Origin: Friedmanniella luteola
Lineage (GTDB): Bacteria; Actinomycetota; Actinomycetes; Propionibacteriales; Propionibacteriaceae
Assembly (NCBI RefSeq): GCF_900105065.1
Contig: NZ_LT629749.1
Location: 3,348,001-3,412,000, forward strand
Direction of reading: 5' to 3'
DNA: 64,000 nt
Part shown: in pieces, positions 1 through 9,016 of the stretch
Layout: the number at the start of each line of letters is the position of its first letter
Numbering within the stretch: position 1 is the first letter of the stretch
Position numbers and translations under genes: made by a program
Notes under the pieces: generated by a model
Database searches by the model: none
What the model was told of the DNA's origin: nothing
The model's input: the letters and a program-made list of their open reading frames with translations, nothing else

Positions 1-1
1 C

Positions 2-282
<281 letters not shown>

Positions 283-283
<1 letters not shown>

Positions 284-1242
284 TGCGGCACCTGCTGTCC
301 GCCGCCGACCTGAGCCTGGCCGAGACGACCGACGTGCTGGACCTGGCCGAGGAGATGGCCCAGGTGCAGGCCCGGCCGGTGAAGAAGCTGCCGGCGCTGC
401 GCGGCCGGACCGTCGTCAACCTCTTCTTCGAGGACTCCACCCGTACCCGCTCCTCCTTCGAGCTGGCCGGCAAGTGGCTCTCCGCCGACGTGATCAACAT
501 CAGCGCCAAGGGGTCGTCCGCCTCCAAGGGCGAGTCGCTCCGCGACACCGTGCTCACCGTCGCCGCCCTGGGCGTCGACGCCCTGGTGATCCGGCACGGC
601 GCGTCCGGGGCGCCGGGCCAGGCCGCTCAGTGGGTCGACGCGCACGTCGTCAACGCCGGTGACGGCACCCACGAGCACCCCACGCAGGCCCTGCTGGACG
701 CGTTCACGCTGCGCCGGCACTTCCGCAGCACCGAGCCCGGGCTGGACACCTTCGCCGGCAAGCACGTCGTCATCGCGGGCGACGTCACCCACTCCCGGGT
801 GGCGCGCAGCAACGTGCTGCTGCTGCAGACCCTCGGCGCGGACGTCACCCTGGTCGCGCCGCCGACGCTGATGCCGTCCGGCGTGGAGAGCTGGCCGGTC
901 ACCACCAGCACCGACTTCGACGCCGTCCTGCCCGAGGCGGACGCGGTGATGATGCTGCGCGTGCAGCGGGAGCGGATGTCGGGCGGCTACTTCCCCACCC
1001 CGCGCGAGTACACCGTCGGCTACGGCCTCACCCGGGCGCGGCTCGCCACCATGAGGCCGGGCTCGGCGATCTGCCACCCGGGGCCGATGAACCGCGGGCT
1101 GGAGATCTCCGCCGACGCGGCGGACGCGGCCAGCTCCCTGGTCCTGGACCAGGTGGCGGCCGGTGTCGCCGTCCGGATGAGCGTGCTGTACCAGCTGCTG
1201 GGCGGCGAGGACGCCCCGGCGACCCCTCGAGGAGACCTCTGA
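283..1242 (+). CDS. pyrB: Aspartate carbamoyltransferase catalytic subunit
   Basis: At 319 aa this has the normal length for the catalytic chain. It condenses carbamoyl phosphate with aspartate, the committed step of de novo pyrimidine synthesis. The carbamoyl-phosphate site STRTRSSF is at residues 52-59. The SASKGES loop (about 79-85), HPTQALLD (132-139), LRVQRERM (225-232) and HPGPMNRG (265-272) are all intact. The ATG overlaps the pyrR stop and the TGA overlaps the pyrC ATG, so the three genes form one coupled unit. No pyrI regulatory subunit is present, which is normal for this operon type. Confidence 0.97.
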
Positions 1243-2516
1243 TGCCCGACGTGCTGGTCACCGGCGCCGACCTGCTCGGTGCCGGCCGCGCCGACCTGCT
1301 GCTGCGTGACGGCCGGTTCGCCGACCCCGCCACCGCCGGCCCGGACGCCGAGCGGGTGGACGCCGACGGCCTGGTCGCGCTGCCGGGCCTCGTCGACCTG
1401 CACACGCACCTGCGCGAGCCGGGCCGCGAGGACGCGGAGACCGTCGCCACCGGCACCGACGCCGCGGCCCGCGGCGGCTTCACCGCGGTGCTGGCCATGG
1501 CGAACACCAACCCGGTCACCGACACCGCCGAGGCGGCCGAGCACGTCGCCGCCCTCGGCCGGCGCGAGGGGCACGCCCAGGTCGTGCCCGTCGGCGCCAT
1601 CAGCAAGGGCCTCGCCGGGGCCGAGCTGGCCGAGCTGGGGCTGATGGCCCGCTCCGCCGCGGGCGTCCGGGTCTTCTCCGACGACGGCCACTGCGTCACC
1701 GACGCCCGGCTGATGCGGCGGGCGCTGGAGTACGTCCGCGCCTTCGACGGCGTCATCGCCCAGCACGCGCAGGACCCGCGGCTGGCCGGCCCGGACGCCT
1801 GCTGCCACGAGGGCGAGCTGTCCGGGCGGCTCGGTCTGCCCGGCTGGCCCGCCGTCGCCGAGTCCACCGTCGTCGCCCGCGACGTGCAGCTGGCCCAGCT
1901 GACCCGCTCGCGGCTGCACGTCTGCCACGTCTCGACGGCCGAGACCGTCGACGTGCTCCGCTGGGCCAAGGCCCGCGGGGTCGACGTCACGGCCGAGGTC
2001 GCCCCCCACCACCTGCTGCTGACCACCGACGAGCTGGCCGGCTACGACCCGACCTACAAGGTGAACCCGCCGCTGCGCCCCGACGAGCACGTGGTCGCGC
2101 TGCGCGACGCCCTGGCCGACGGGACCGTCGACGTCGTCGCCACCGACCACGCCCCGCACGCCCGGCACGACAAGGAGCACGCCTTCGCCGACGCGGCACC
2201 GGGCATGCTGGGGCTGGAGACGGCGCTCGCGGTGGTCCTCGAGACGATGGTGCTGCCCGGCCGGCTGGGCTGGGCGGAGGTCGCGGCGCGGATGTCGACC
2301 GTCCCGGCGCGGATCGCCCGGCTGAGCGGGCAGGGCCGGCCGCTGGCCCTCGGGGAGCCGGCCAACCTGACGCTGGTCGACCCGGCCGCCCGTGCCGTCG
2401 TCGACGGGGCCGCCTCGGCCTCGCTGTCCCGGAACAACCCGTGGCACGGGCGGGACCTGCCGGACCCCGTCGTGGCCACCTTCTGGGCCGGGCGCGCCAC
2501 CTACCGCCGGACTTGA
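1242..2516 (+). CDS. pyrC: Dihydroorotase (class I, PyrC/AllB type)
   Basis: This 424-aa amidohydrolase cyclises N-carbamoyl-aspartate to dihydroorotate. The metal-binding DLHTHLREPG motif is at residues 52-61. The substrate loop MANTNPVTD is near residue 86, KVNPPLR is in the C-terminal half, and the catalytic-aspartate motif ATDHAPH is near residue 305. It starts on the pyrB stop (TGATG). In many actinobacteria carA, carB, pyrD and pyrF follow; here an unrelated EAL gene begins 77 bp later, so the pyr run ends at this gene within the window. Confidence 0.96.
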   Translation: MPDVLVTGADLLGAGRADLLLRDGRFADPATAGPDAERVDADGLVALPGLVDLHTHLREPGREDAETVATGTDAAARGGFTAVLAMANTNPVTDTAEAAEHVAALGRREGHAQVVPVGAISKGLAGAELAELGLMARSAAGVRVFSDDGHCVTDARLMRRALEYVRAFDGVIAQHAQDPRLAGPDACCHEGELSGRLGLPGWPAVAESTVVARDVQLAQLTRSRLHVCHVSTAETVDVLRWAKARGVDVTAEVAPHHLLLTTDELAGYDPTYKVNPPLRPDEHVVALRDALADGTVDVVATDHAPHARHDKEHAFADAAPGMLGLETALAVVLETMVLPGRLGWAEVAARMSTVPARIARLSGQGRPLALGEPANLTLVDPAARAVVDGAASASLSRNNPWHGRDLPDPVVATFWAGRATYRRT

Positions 2517-2593
2517 GCGCGCTGGCGCCGCCGGTGACGGCGACCGCCTAGGCTGAGAGCCCTCGGGATCGTCGCCAGTCCTGGAGGACCCCG

Positions 2594-3874
2594 ATGACCG
2601 CGCTGCTCGGCACCGACGACCCGGCCACCTCGCTGGCCGTCCTGCAGCGGGTGCTGGACGAGGGCGCCGTGCGCTCGGTGTACCAGCCCCTCGTGGAGCT
2701 CACCACCGGCCGGCTCGTCGGCTACGAGGCGCTGGCCCGGGGGCCCGTCGGCCCGCTGGAGCGCCCCGACCACCTCTTCGCCGCCGCCCGCCGGCACGGC
2801 CTGCTGGCCGAGCTGGACGCCGCCTGCCGGCTGGCCGCGGTGCGCGGCGGCGTCGATCACGGGCTGGTCGCGCCGCTCACCCTGTTCGTCAACGTCGAGC
2901 CCGAGGTGCTGGAACGGGCCCCGCTGGCCGACCTCGTGGCGCTGGCGGAGCGGGCGCCCGGCGACCTGCGGTTGGTGCTCGAGATCACCGAGCGGGCCCT
3001 CACCGCCCGCCCCGCCGAGCTGCTGAAGACGGTGCAGCGCGTCCGCGAGCTGGGCTGGGGCGTCGCCCTGGACGACGTCGGGGCCGAGTCGGCGTCGCTG
3101 GCGTTCCTCGAGGTGGTCCGGCCCGACGTCGTCAAGCTGGACCTCCGGCTGGTGCAGCAGCGACCGGACCGGGCCGTCGCCGAGATCATGAACGCCGTGA
3201 ACGCCTACGCGGAGCGGAGCGGCGCCCTGCTGCTCGCCGAGGGCATCGAGACCGAGCAGCACCGGCGGGCCGCGGAGGCGCTCGGGGCGACGCTCGGCCA
3301 GGGCTGGCTGTTCGGCCGGGGCACGGAGCGGCCCACCGGCCCGGGCGGGGTGGACGTCCGCCCGCTGGCGCTGCCCGCCGCGGCGCCGGTCGCCGCCGAC
3401 GAGCCCGCCGTCACGCCCTTCGACCTGCTCCCGGCCGGCACCGTCCTGCGCCGCTCGACCAAGCGGCTGCTGGTGCAGCTGAGCATCCAGCTGGAGCGCG
3501 AGGCCCGCCGGCTGGGTGAGACGTGCGTGGTGGCGGCCACCTTCCAGCACCGCCGGCAGTTCACGCCCGACACCGCCCGGCGCTACGCCGCGCTGGCCCG
3601 CGAGACCGCCTTCGTCTGCGCCCTCGGCGACGGGCTGGCGACCGAGCCGGCCCCCGGCGTGCGGGGCGCCACGCTCGACCCCGGCGACCCGCTGCGCGAC
3701 GAGTGGGACGTCACCGTGCTGAGCCCGCACTTCAGCGCCGCCCTGCTGGCCCGGGACCTGCACACCGACGGCCCGGACGACGAGCGGGAGTTCGAGTACG
3801 CCCTCACCTACCGCCGGGACACGGTCGTGGCCGCCACCTTGGCCCTGCTGGGCCGGGTCGCCCCCCAGGGCTGA
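2594..3874 (+). CDS. EAL domain protein with C-terminal DICT sensory domain
   Basis: At 426 aa, it has an N-terminal EAL (cyclic-di-GMP phosphodiesterase) domain at residues 15-245 and a DICT-type domain at about 280-410. Metal and substrate positions seen are EAL 45-47, N100, E130, D160-D161, K181, E216 and Q236. The loop-6 motif reads DDVGAE instead of the usual DDFGAG, so hydrolysis is uncertain and the protein may only bind the nucleotide. DICT domains are known from bacterial light and cyclic-di-GMP signalling proteins. No transmembrane segment is seen, so it is cytoplasmic. The start has a good Shine-Dalgarno (CTGGAGG) 7 nt upstream. The preceding 77-bp gap contains TAGGCT at 2549-2554, a possible -10. 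Confidence 0.85.
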   Translation: MTALLGTDDPATSLAVLQRVLDEGAVRSVYQPLVELTTGRLVGYEALARGPVGPLERPDHLFAAARRHGLLAELDAACRLAAVRGGVDHGLVAPLTLFVNVEPEVLERAPLADLVALAERAPGDLRLVLEITERALTARPAELLKTVQRVRELGWGVALDDVGAESASLAFLEVVRPDVVKLDLRLVQQRPDRAVAEIMNAVNAYAERSGALLLAEGIETEQHRRAAEALGATLGQGWLFGRGTERPTGPGGVDVRPLALPAAAPVAADEPAVTPFDLLPAGTVLRRSTKRLLVQLSIQLEREARRLGETCVVAATFQHRRQFTPDTARRYAALARETAFVCALGDGLATEPAPGVRGATLDPGDPLRDEWDVTVLSPHFSAALLARDLHTDGPDDEREFEYALTYRRDTVVAATLALLGRVAPQG

Positions 3875-3976
3875 CCGGTCACCTGCTGAGCACGGCCGGT
3901 CCGACCGGTATCCCCGGCGGCGTCGACGTGCTCTGCTGGGGGGAGGCCACGGGGGTGGTCGGGCGGGAGCGGTCCG

Positions 3977-6670
3977 ATGGCGGTCATGACGGGGACGGCG
4001 GCGCTGGCGGAGCTGCGCCGGCTGCTGGACGAGGGGCACCCGGACCAGCCGTTCGCCGAGGCCCCGCTGCCGCCCGGCCACGACCGGGAGCAGCCGCCGG
4101 GCTGGCTGTGGGCGACGGGGCCGGTGCGGCCCGGGCTGCGGGACCCGGCCGCCTACACGGCGACGCTGCACGCCGACCCGGTGCTCCGCCCCGTGCTGCA
4201 CCTCTCCCCCGCGGAGGCCCTGGCCGCGGTCGGTCCCGGGTCGGGGAGCGCCACCCCCGCGCAGCAGGCCTACCTGCGCACGAGCATCGACGTGACGATG
4301 AAGGGCGGCACCACCAGTGGCGTGATCTACCCGCTGGCGCTCTGCGAGATCGCCCGCGACTTCCGGCTGCGCAACGTGGGCGGTGCCTCCGCCGGGGCGA
4401 TCGCCGCCGCCTTCGCCGCCGCCGCGGAGGTGGGCCGCGCGACCGCCGACCTGCGCGACGAGCCCCCACCCCCGGCCCGGCCGGCCCCGTCGGCGGCCGC
4501 GGCCGGCCACGTCCGCCGTGGGTTCGCCGGGCTGGCGGACGTCATCGCCTGGCTGAGCCAGGTCGACGACCCGCCGGGCGCGCCCGACGAGCTGCGGACG
4601 GCCCAGCTCTTCAAGCCCAAGCGGGCGGCGCTGCCCCTGTTCCGGCTCGTCGCGGCGGTGATGCGCCGGCGGTCCTGGGCCCTGCCCCTGCTGGCCGCCA
4701 CCAGCTTCGGCGCCGGCAACCGGGCGGTCTGCCTCGTCTTCCTGCTGGGACTGCCCGCCCTGCTCTCGGTCGGCACCTGGCTGGTGGAGGGCCCGCCGGC
4801 CCCCGACCCCGGCACCGCCTACCTGGTCGCCGCCGGCTGGCTGCTCGGGCTCACCCTCACCGTCTTCGGCCTGGCCGCGGCCCTGGTCTCCCGCACGCCG
4901 CCCCGTCGGGTGGCCGCGCCCGCCGCGCTGCGCGAGCCCCTGCCCCCTCCGCCGCGGCCCCCCGTGAACCGCAGCACCGCGCTGCTGCTGGGACTGGCCG
5001 CCGTCGGGCTGGTCGCGGTCGTCGGGCTCCCGCTGGCCTCGGACACCTGGCGGTGGCTGGGTCTGGCCCGCTCGGTGCTGGCCTGGCTGGCGGGCGCGCT
5101 GCTGGTGCTGGGCAGCGTCGCCGTCAGCGTGCTGGGCCTGCTGGGTCGGGCGAAGACCCACCGCTTCGGGCTCGTCGCCGGCAGCAGCACCCGCCCGGAC
5201 GGGTCGGCCGACACCGGCTACCTGGACGGCCGTTTCGCGCGGCTGATGGGGATGCCTCGGGTGACGGTCCCGCTGAACCTCGTCGACTGGCTGGACCGCT
5301 GCCTGCGGGAGCTGGCCGGTACCTCGGAGGTGCTGCGCTTCGGCCACCTCTGGGACGCGCGCTACGCCGCGGCCGGCGAGCGGCCGGCCGCGCTGGCGGC
5401 GGCCCTCGACCGCGCCGGGGCGGAGCCGGACCACCGGATGGTCAACCTGGAGCTGATGGCCAGCGAGCTCGTCCACCGGGTGCCCTACCGCTTCCCGCTC
5501 CCGCCGGGCGGCGAGCAGCTCTACGTGTCGCGCGGCGAGCTCACCGGGGTGTTCCCGGCCGACGTCGTCGACGCCCTGACCGCCGGGCCGCCCCTGCGCG
5601 GTGGGCGGGACCTCGACTCCGGCGCCCTGCTGGGCGACCTGCACCCGCTGCCCGCCGCTGCCGACCTCCCGGTGGTCTTCGCCGTCCGGATCAGCCTGGC
5701 CTTCCCCGGCCTCTTCGAGGCCCTGCACCTCTACCGGGCGGCGGCGCCGGTGGCGGTGCGCGACGACTTCGGCGGGGCGCTGCGGCACACCGGCACCCGG
5801 CTCCGGTACCCCGCCGGGCCGGCCGACGGACCGGGCAGCACCTGGGTGCAGGAGCTGTGGTTCACCGACGGCGGGGTGACCTCGAACTTCCCCATCCACT
5901 TCTTCGACAGCGTGCTGCCGCGCTGGCCGACCGTCGGCATCAACCTCGGGGCCCACCCCCGCGGGTTCGGGCACCAGGACGTCTACCTGCCGAGCGACCA
6001 GCAGGCGTCCCACGGGGTGCCGGCCCCGATGGGAGCCGGCCTGCTCGGGTTCCTGGCGGCCGTGGTGGACACGGCCCGCACCTGGCGGGACACCGCCCAG
6101 ACGTTCCTGCCCGCCTCGAAGGGCCGGGTGGCGTGGGTGCGGCAGCGACCCGACGAGGGTGGCTCCAACCTCTTCATGCCCCGCGACCGGATCGCGGCGC
6201 TGGCCCTGCGGGGCGCGGTGGCGGGGGCCCGGCTGCGCCGCCGCTTCGCCGCGGACGGCCAGTGGCAGCGGCACCAGTGGCTGCGGCTGCGGGCGGGTCT
6301 GGACAACCTCGCGCGGCTGCACGCCCGGGTGGAGGCGGCCCTCCGCGACCCGCAGTACGCGCAGTTCACCCGCGGCCGGGAGGCGGGTCGGGCGGCCGTC
6401 AGCCGGATGGTCGGGGCGCTCGCCGAGCAGGCGGACCCGACGCCCGCGGGTCCGGACCCGTACCGGCCGCCGGCCGACCCGCCGGCGTCCGCGGAGGTCG
6501 ACGGGTCCGACCCGGCGCTCGCCTGGTACCTGCCGGCGGTCGACGACGGGTTCTGGCCCGCGGCCGGGCAGCTGCTCGGCTGCTACGGCGCGCCGCTGGG
6601 CGACGCGGGCACGCTCACCGCGCAGGCACCGGCGCCCGCGGCGTCCCTGCGCCAGGTGCCGCCCAACTAG
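3977..6670 (+). CDS. Large patatin-like phospholipase with internal membrane insert
   Basis: This 897-aa protein carries a split patatin fold. The serine nucleophile elbow GGASAG holds S138, and the dyad aspartate sits in TDGG (D631), followed by SNFPIHFF and a GINLG strand. The KGGTTSGVIYPLAL segment just before the elbow is the glycine-rich oxyanion region. Between the two catalytic residues lie about 490 residues, far more than in a simple patatin. They include roughly four hydrophobic helices at about 250-270, 278-302, 333-353 and 358-385. The expected activity is acyl hydrolysis of lipids at the membrane, which is inferred. GGGAG lies 7-8 nt before the ATG. It follows the EAL-DICT gene by 102 bp on the same strand. 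Confidence 0.82.
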   Translation: MAVMTGTAALAELRRLLDEGHPDQPFAEAPLPPGHDREQPPGWLWATGPVRPGLRDPAAYTATLHADPVLRPVLHLSPAEALAAVGPGSGSATPAQQAYLRTSIDVTMKGGTTSGVIYPLALCEIARDFRLRNVGGASAGAIAAAFAAAAEVGRATADLRDEPPPPARPAPSAAAAGHVRRGFAGLADVIAWLSQVDDPPGAPDELRTAQLFKPKRAALPLFRLVAAVMRRRSWALPLLAATSFGAGNRAVCLVFLLGLPALLSVGTWLVEGPPAPDPGTAYLVAAGWLLGLTLTVFGLAAALVSRTPPRRVAAPAALREPLPPPPRPPVNRSTALLLGLAAVGLVAVVGLPLASDTWRWLGLARSVLAWLAGALLVLGSVAVSVLGLLGRAKTHRFGLVAGSSTRPDGSADTGYLDGRFARLMGMPRVTVPLNLVDWLDRCLRELAGTSEVLRFGHLWDARYAAAGERPAALAAALDRAGAEPDHRMVNLELMASELVHRVPYRFPLPPGGEQLYVSRGELTGVFPADVVDALTAGPPLRGGRDLDSGALLGDLHPLPAAADLPVVFAVRISLAFPGLFEALHLYRAAAPVAVRDDFGGALRHTGTRLRYPAGPADGPGSTWVQELWFTDGGVTSNFPIHFFDSVLPRWPTVGINLGAHPRGFGHQDVYLPSDQQASHGVPAPMGAGLLGFLAAVVDTARTWRDTAQTFLPASKGRVAWVRQRPDEGGSNLFMPRDRIAALALRGAVAGARLRRRFAADGQWQRHQWLRLRAGLDNLARLHARVEAALRDPQYAQFTRGREAGRAAVSRMVGALAEQADPTPAGPDPYRPPADPPASAEVDGSDPALAWYLPAVDDGFWPAAGQLLGCYGAPLGDAGTLTAQAPAPAASLRQVPPN

Positions 6671-6696
6671 GCCGGCCGCGGGCGGGCACGGGCGGG

Positions 6697-7032
6697 CTAG
6701 AGGAGGCCCTGCTCGGCGGTGCCGGCGGGGATCGGGGTCATCCGCAGGACCTGCGGCGGGGCGACGGTGAGGCCCGCTGTGAGCTCCTGCAGGCGGGCGA
6801 CGGCCGGACCGTGGCCGTGGGCGTCCAGCAGGTCGACGCTGGTCCACTTCTCGAGCATGTAGATCTGGTCGTCGGGGGCGTCGTGGATCGCGTACAGCTC
6901 GCAGCCCGCCTCGGCGTGCACGCCGGGGATGGCCTCGACGAGGGCGGAGCGCAGGGCGTCCAGCTTCCCGGGGGCGGCGGTGAAGACGGCGACGACGACG
7001 ACGGTCTCGGTGGCGGGGGTGGTGCTGGTCAC
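6697..7032 (-). CDS. Antibiotic biosynthesis monooxygenase (ABM) domain protein
   Basis: At 111 aa, it is a single dimeric alpha-beta barrel domain of the ABM/YgiN type. The visible pattern is a VVVVAVFTAAPGK first strand, a GCELYAIH second strand and the IYMLEKWTS strand that is the family hallmark. Members act as small quinone or haem-type monooxygenases or as binding proteins; the substrate cannot be read here. It starts with GTG and a GAAGGA Shine-Dalgarno 9 nt upstream. It runs divergently from the glycosylase gene at 7148 across a 115-bp gap. Confidence 0.85.
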   Translation of the reverse strand: MTSTTPATETVVVVAVFTAAPGKLDALRSALVEAIPGVHAEAGCELYAIHDAPDDQIYMLEKWTSVDLLDAHGHGPAVARLQELTAGLTVAPPQVLRMTPIPAGTAEQGLL

Positions 7033-7135
7033 GGCTGCGTTCCTTCGCTCGGTGGGTGCTCACCGTAGCCAGAGCGTGCCGGCCCCGGCACGGCCGCCCC
7101 GGTGGAGCGGGCACGCGGCCCCTTGGCCCGGCGAG

Positions 7136-7141
7136 GACAAT
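7136..7141 (+). promoter_or_regulatory. -10 element of the endonuclease VIII-type gene (leaderless)
   Basis: GACAAT is followed by 6 nt and the GTG start at 7148. No Shine-Dalgarno is present, so transcription should begin at or beside the start codon. Confidence 0.5.
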
Positions 7142-7147
7142 GGCGCG

Positions 7148-7957
7148 GTGCCTGAAGGTGACAGCGTCTACCAGGTCGCCCGGAAGCTGGAGCCGGCCCT
7201 CGTCGGCCAGCCCCTGGTCCGCGGCGAGCTCCGGGTGCCGGCCCACGCCACCGACGACCTGGCCGGGCACACCGTCACCGGGATCGACACGCACGGCAAG
7301 CACCTGCTCACCCGGCTCGACTCGGGGCTGACGCTGCACACCCACCTGATGATGGACGGCTCCTGGACGGTCACCCGGCCGGGCCGGCGGCTGCCGCGGG
7401 ACCTGCTGCCCGACGTCCGGGTGCTGCTCGAGACCCGCGCCGGTTCGACGGCCTACGGGATCTCCATGCCCGTCGTCGAGCTGGTCCGCACCACCGACGA
7501 GCACGGGGTGGTCGGCCACCTCGGACCGGACCCGCTCCGCGCCGACTGGGACCCCGCCGAGGCCGCGGCCCGGCTGGCCGCCGACCCGGCCCGCCCGCTG
7601 GCCGCCGCCCTGCTCGACCAGCGCAACGTCGCCGGCCTCGGCAACCTCTGGGTGAACGAGCTCTGCTTCCTGCGCGGGCACAGCCCCTGGACCCCGGTCG
7701 GCGAGGTCGACCTGCCCGCGCTGCTGCGGCTCGCCGCCCGCGCGCTCAAGCACTCCGCCCTCGTGCCCGGCGCCTACCAGGTGACCACCGGGCACAGCCG
7801 CCGCGGCGAGGACCACTGGGTCGCCGGGCGCAGCGGCCAGCCCTGCCGACGCTGCCGCACCCCGGTCGAGGTCGCCGCCGAGGTCACCGGCGACCCGGAG
7901 CGGCGCCGCACCTGGTGGTGCCCCCGCTGCCAGCCCGGACCCGGACCTGATCGCTGA
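7148..7957 (+). CDS. Endonuclease VIII / formamidopyrimidine-DNA glycosylase family (Nei-type)
   Basis: This 269-aa bifunctional DNA glycosylase/AP lyase excises oxidised bases. After the initiator it reads PEGDSVYQ, giving the catalytic P2 and E3 of Nei-type enzymes, with the conserved lysine K51 in HGKHL. The helix-two-turn-helix segment is DQRNVAGLGNLWVNELCF. A C-terminal zinc finger has four cysteines (CRRC ... CPRC). The GTG at 7148 is the correct start because the catalytic residues must be N-terminal; the frame is open further upstream but that part is not coding. The gene is about the usual length. It is followed 26 bp later by the DUF5701-like gene. Confidence 0.9.
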   Translation: MPEGDSVYQVARKLEPALVGQPLVRGELRVPAHATDDLAGHTVTGIDTHGKHLLTRLDSGLTLHTHLMMDGSWTVTRPGRRLPRDLLPDVRVLLETRAGSTAYGISMPVVELVRTTDEHGVVGHLGPDPLRADWDPAEAAARLAADPARPLAAALLDQRNVAGLGNLWVNELCFLRGHSPWTPVGEVDLPALLRLAARALKHSALVPGAYQVTTGHSRRGEDHWVAGRSGQPCRRCRTPVEVAAEVTGDPERRRTWWCPRCQPGPGPDR

Positions 7958-7983
7958 CCCACCCGTCCACGAGGAGGAGCACG

Positions 7984-8697
7984 ATGCCGCACGCCACCCT
8001 GGGAGCACCCGCCGGGACCGACCTGGACGCCGAGCTGGACCGGCAGCGGCAGCTGCTGCTGGACAGCGGCGCCGCGGACGACGCCCGGCTGGACGCCGAC
8101 GCGCTGGCGGCGGCGCTGGACCGTCTCCGTCCCGCTCTGCGCGCCCTGCACCTGCCGGCGGCGACGACGTCCGCCGTGCCGTTCGTGCTCGTGCCCTCCA
8201 GCGGCGACCTGGCCCACGACCTGGCGGCGGCGGAGCGCCAGGTGCTCGACCTGCGGCTGGCCGGACGGAGCGACGTCGGGGTGCTGGACCGCAACCACGG
8301 CGAGGAGGGGCTCGCCCGCTACCGCCCCATCGCGGAGGTCGGTCCGCCGCCCGCCCGGCTCTGCGCGCTGGTCGGCGTCGAGCGCGGGGAGGAGTTCTGC
8401 GGGGTGCGGCCCGAGGAGGCGCTGCCCGTCCTGCTCGGCCGCGGTCGGACGCCGTTGACCATCGGCGACGGGATCGCCCTGGTCCGCGCCTTCCCCGCCG
8501 TGCTGGAGAAGAACCGCTGCTTCATGCTGTCGGGCTCCCGGCGCGGCGACCGGCGGGTGCCGGCGCTCTGGATCTCCGGCCGCAGCCCCAAGCTGGGCTG
8601 GTGCTGGGACGGCAACCCGCACAGCTGGCTCGGCGTGGCCAGCGCCGCAGCCCGGCTGCCGGGTCGACGGGCCGACCAGCCGCCCGGGACGGCGTGA
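7984..8697 (+). CDS. DUF5701-like conserved actinobacterial protein
   Basis: This soluble 237-aa protein has no signal peptide or membrane helix. Its C-terminal half carries CFMLSGSRRGDRRVPALW and the tryptophan-rich PKLGWCWDGNPHSWLG. I associate these with the DUF5701 family of actinobacteria, whose function is unknown. The N-terminal third is alanine/leucine-rich and probably helical. A strong Shine-Dalgarno (GAGGAGGAG) precedes the ATG. It lies 26 bp after the Nei-type glycosylase and may be co-transcribed with it, but no functional link can be read. Confidence 0.7.
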   Translation: MPHATLGAPAGTDLDAELDRQRQLLLDSGAADDARLDADALAAALDRLRPALRALHLPAATTSAVPFVLVPSSGDLAHDLAAAERQVLDLRLAGRSDVGVLDRNHGEEGLARYRPIAEVGPPPARLCALVGVERGEEFCGVRPEEALPVLLGRGRTPLTIGDGIALVRAFPAVLEKNRCFMLSGSRRGDRRVPALWISGRSPKLGWCWDGNPHSWLGVASAAARLPGRRADQPPGTA

Positions 8698-8800
8698 GGG
8701 GGCGCTGCCGGGACGCGCTCCCCGACGCCGAGCGCAAGTACCAGTTCCGGTCCGTTCCCCGGGCCCGGGGAGGCGACGATGCTCGTGCTCGGGGGTGGGG

Positions 8801-9013
8801 ATGACCGGGCCGGCACGGCGCAGGGCCGTCGCTCTGGTGGCCGCGCTGGGCCTGGTCGCCTGCACGCCGGTGGCGTCGTCCGTGCCCGCGCCGTCGGCTG
8901 GTGGTCGCCGAGGACCGGCAACCGGCCATCGCGGTCACCTGCCTGCACGAGGAGCTGGCCCGGCCGGGGCCGCGGGCCCCCTGCAGGACCTCTGGTCCGG
9001 GCAGGCCCGGTAG
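8801..9013 (+). CDS. Doubtful small lipoprotein ORF, possibly a frameshifted remnant
   Basis: This 70-aa frame begins with arginines, a hydrophobic stretch and the lipobox-like LGLVAC, then low-complexity sequence. From about 8900 another frame reads more like protein (VVAEDRQPAIAVTCLHEEL). The ORF may therefore be the broken start of a small lipoprotein gene. An in-frame GTG at 8795 is an alternative start. Nothing else is visible in 8698-8800. Both the coding status and the break are inference. Confidence 0.25.
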   Translation: MTGPARRRAVALVAALGLVACTPVASSVPAPSAGGRRGPATGHRGHLPARGAGPAGAAGPLQDLWSGQAR

Positions 9014-9016
9014 CCC

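Noticed and set aside
3523-7068. A plus-strand 1181-codon frame overlapping the patatin gene
   Set aside because: It is a +1 shadow of the patatin frame, arginine/alanine/proline-rich, with no conserved segments.
2501-8008. A minus-strand open frame of about 1835 codons opposite the EAL, patatin and Nei-type genes
   Set aside because: It is a composition artefact of high G+C. It has glycine/alanine/arginine/proline-rich low-complexity translation with no domains, and the plus-strand genes have clear motifs.
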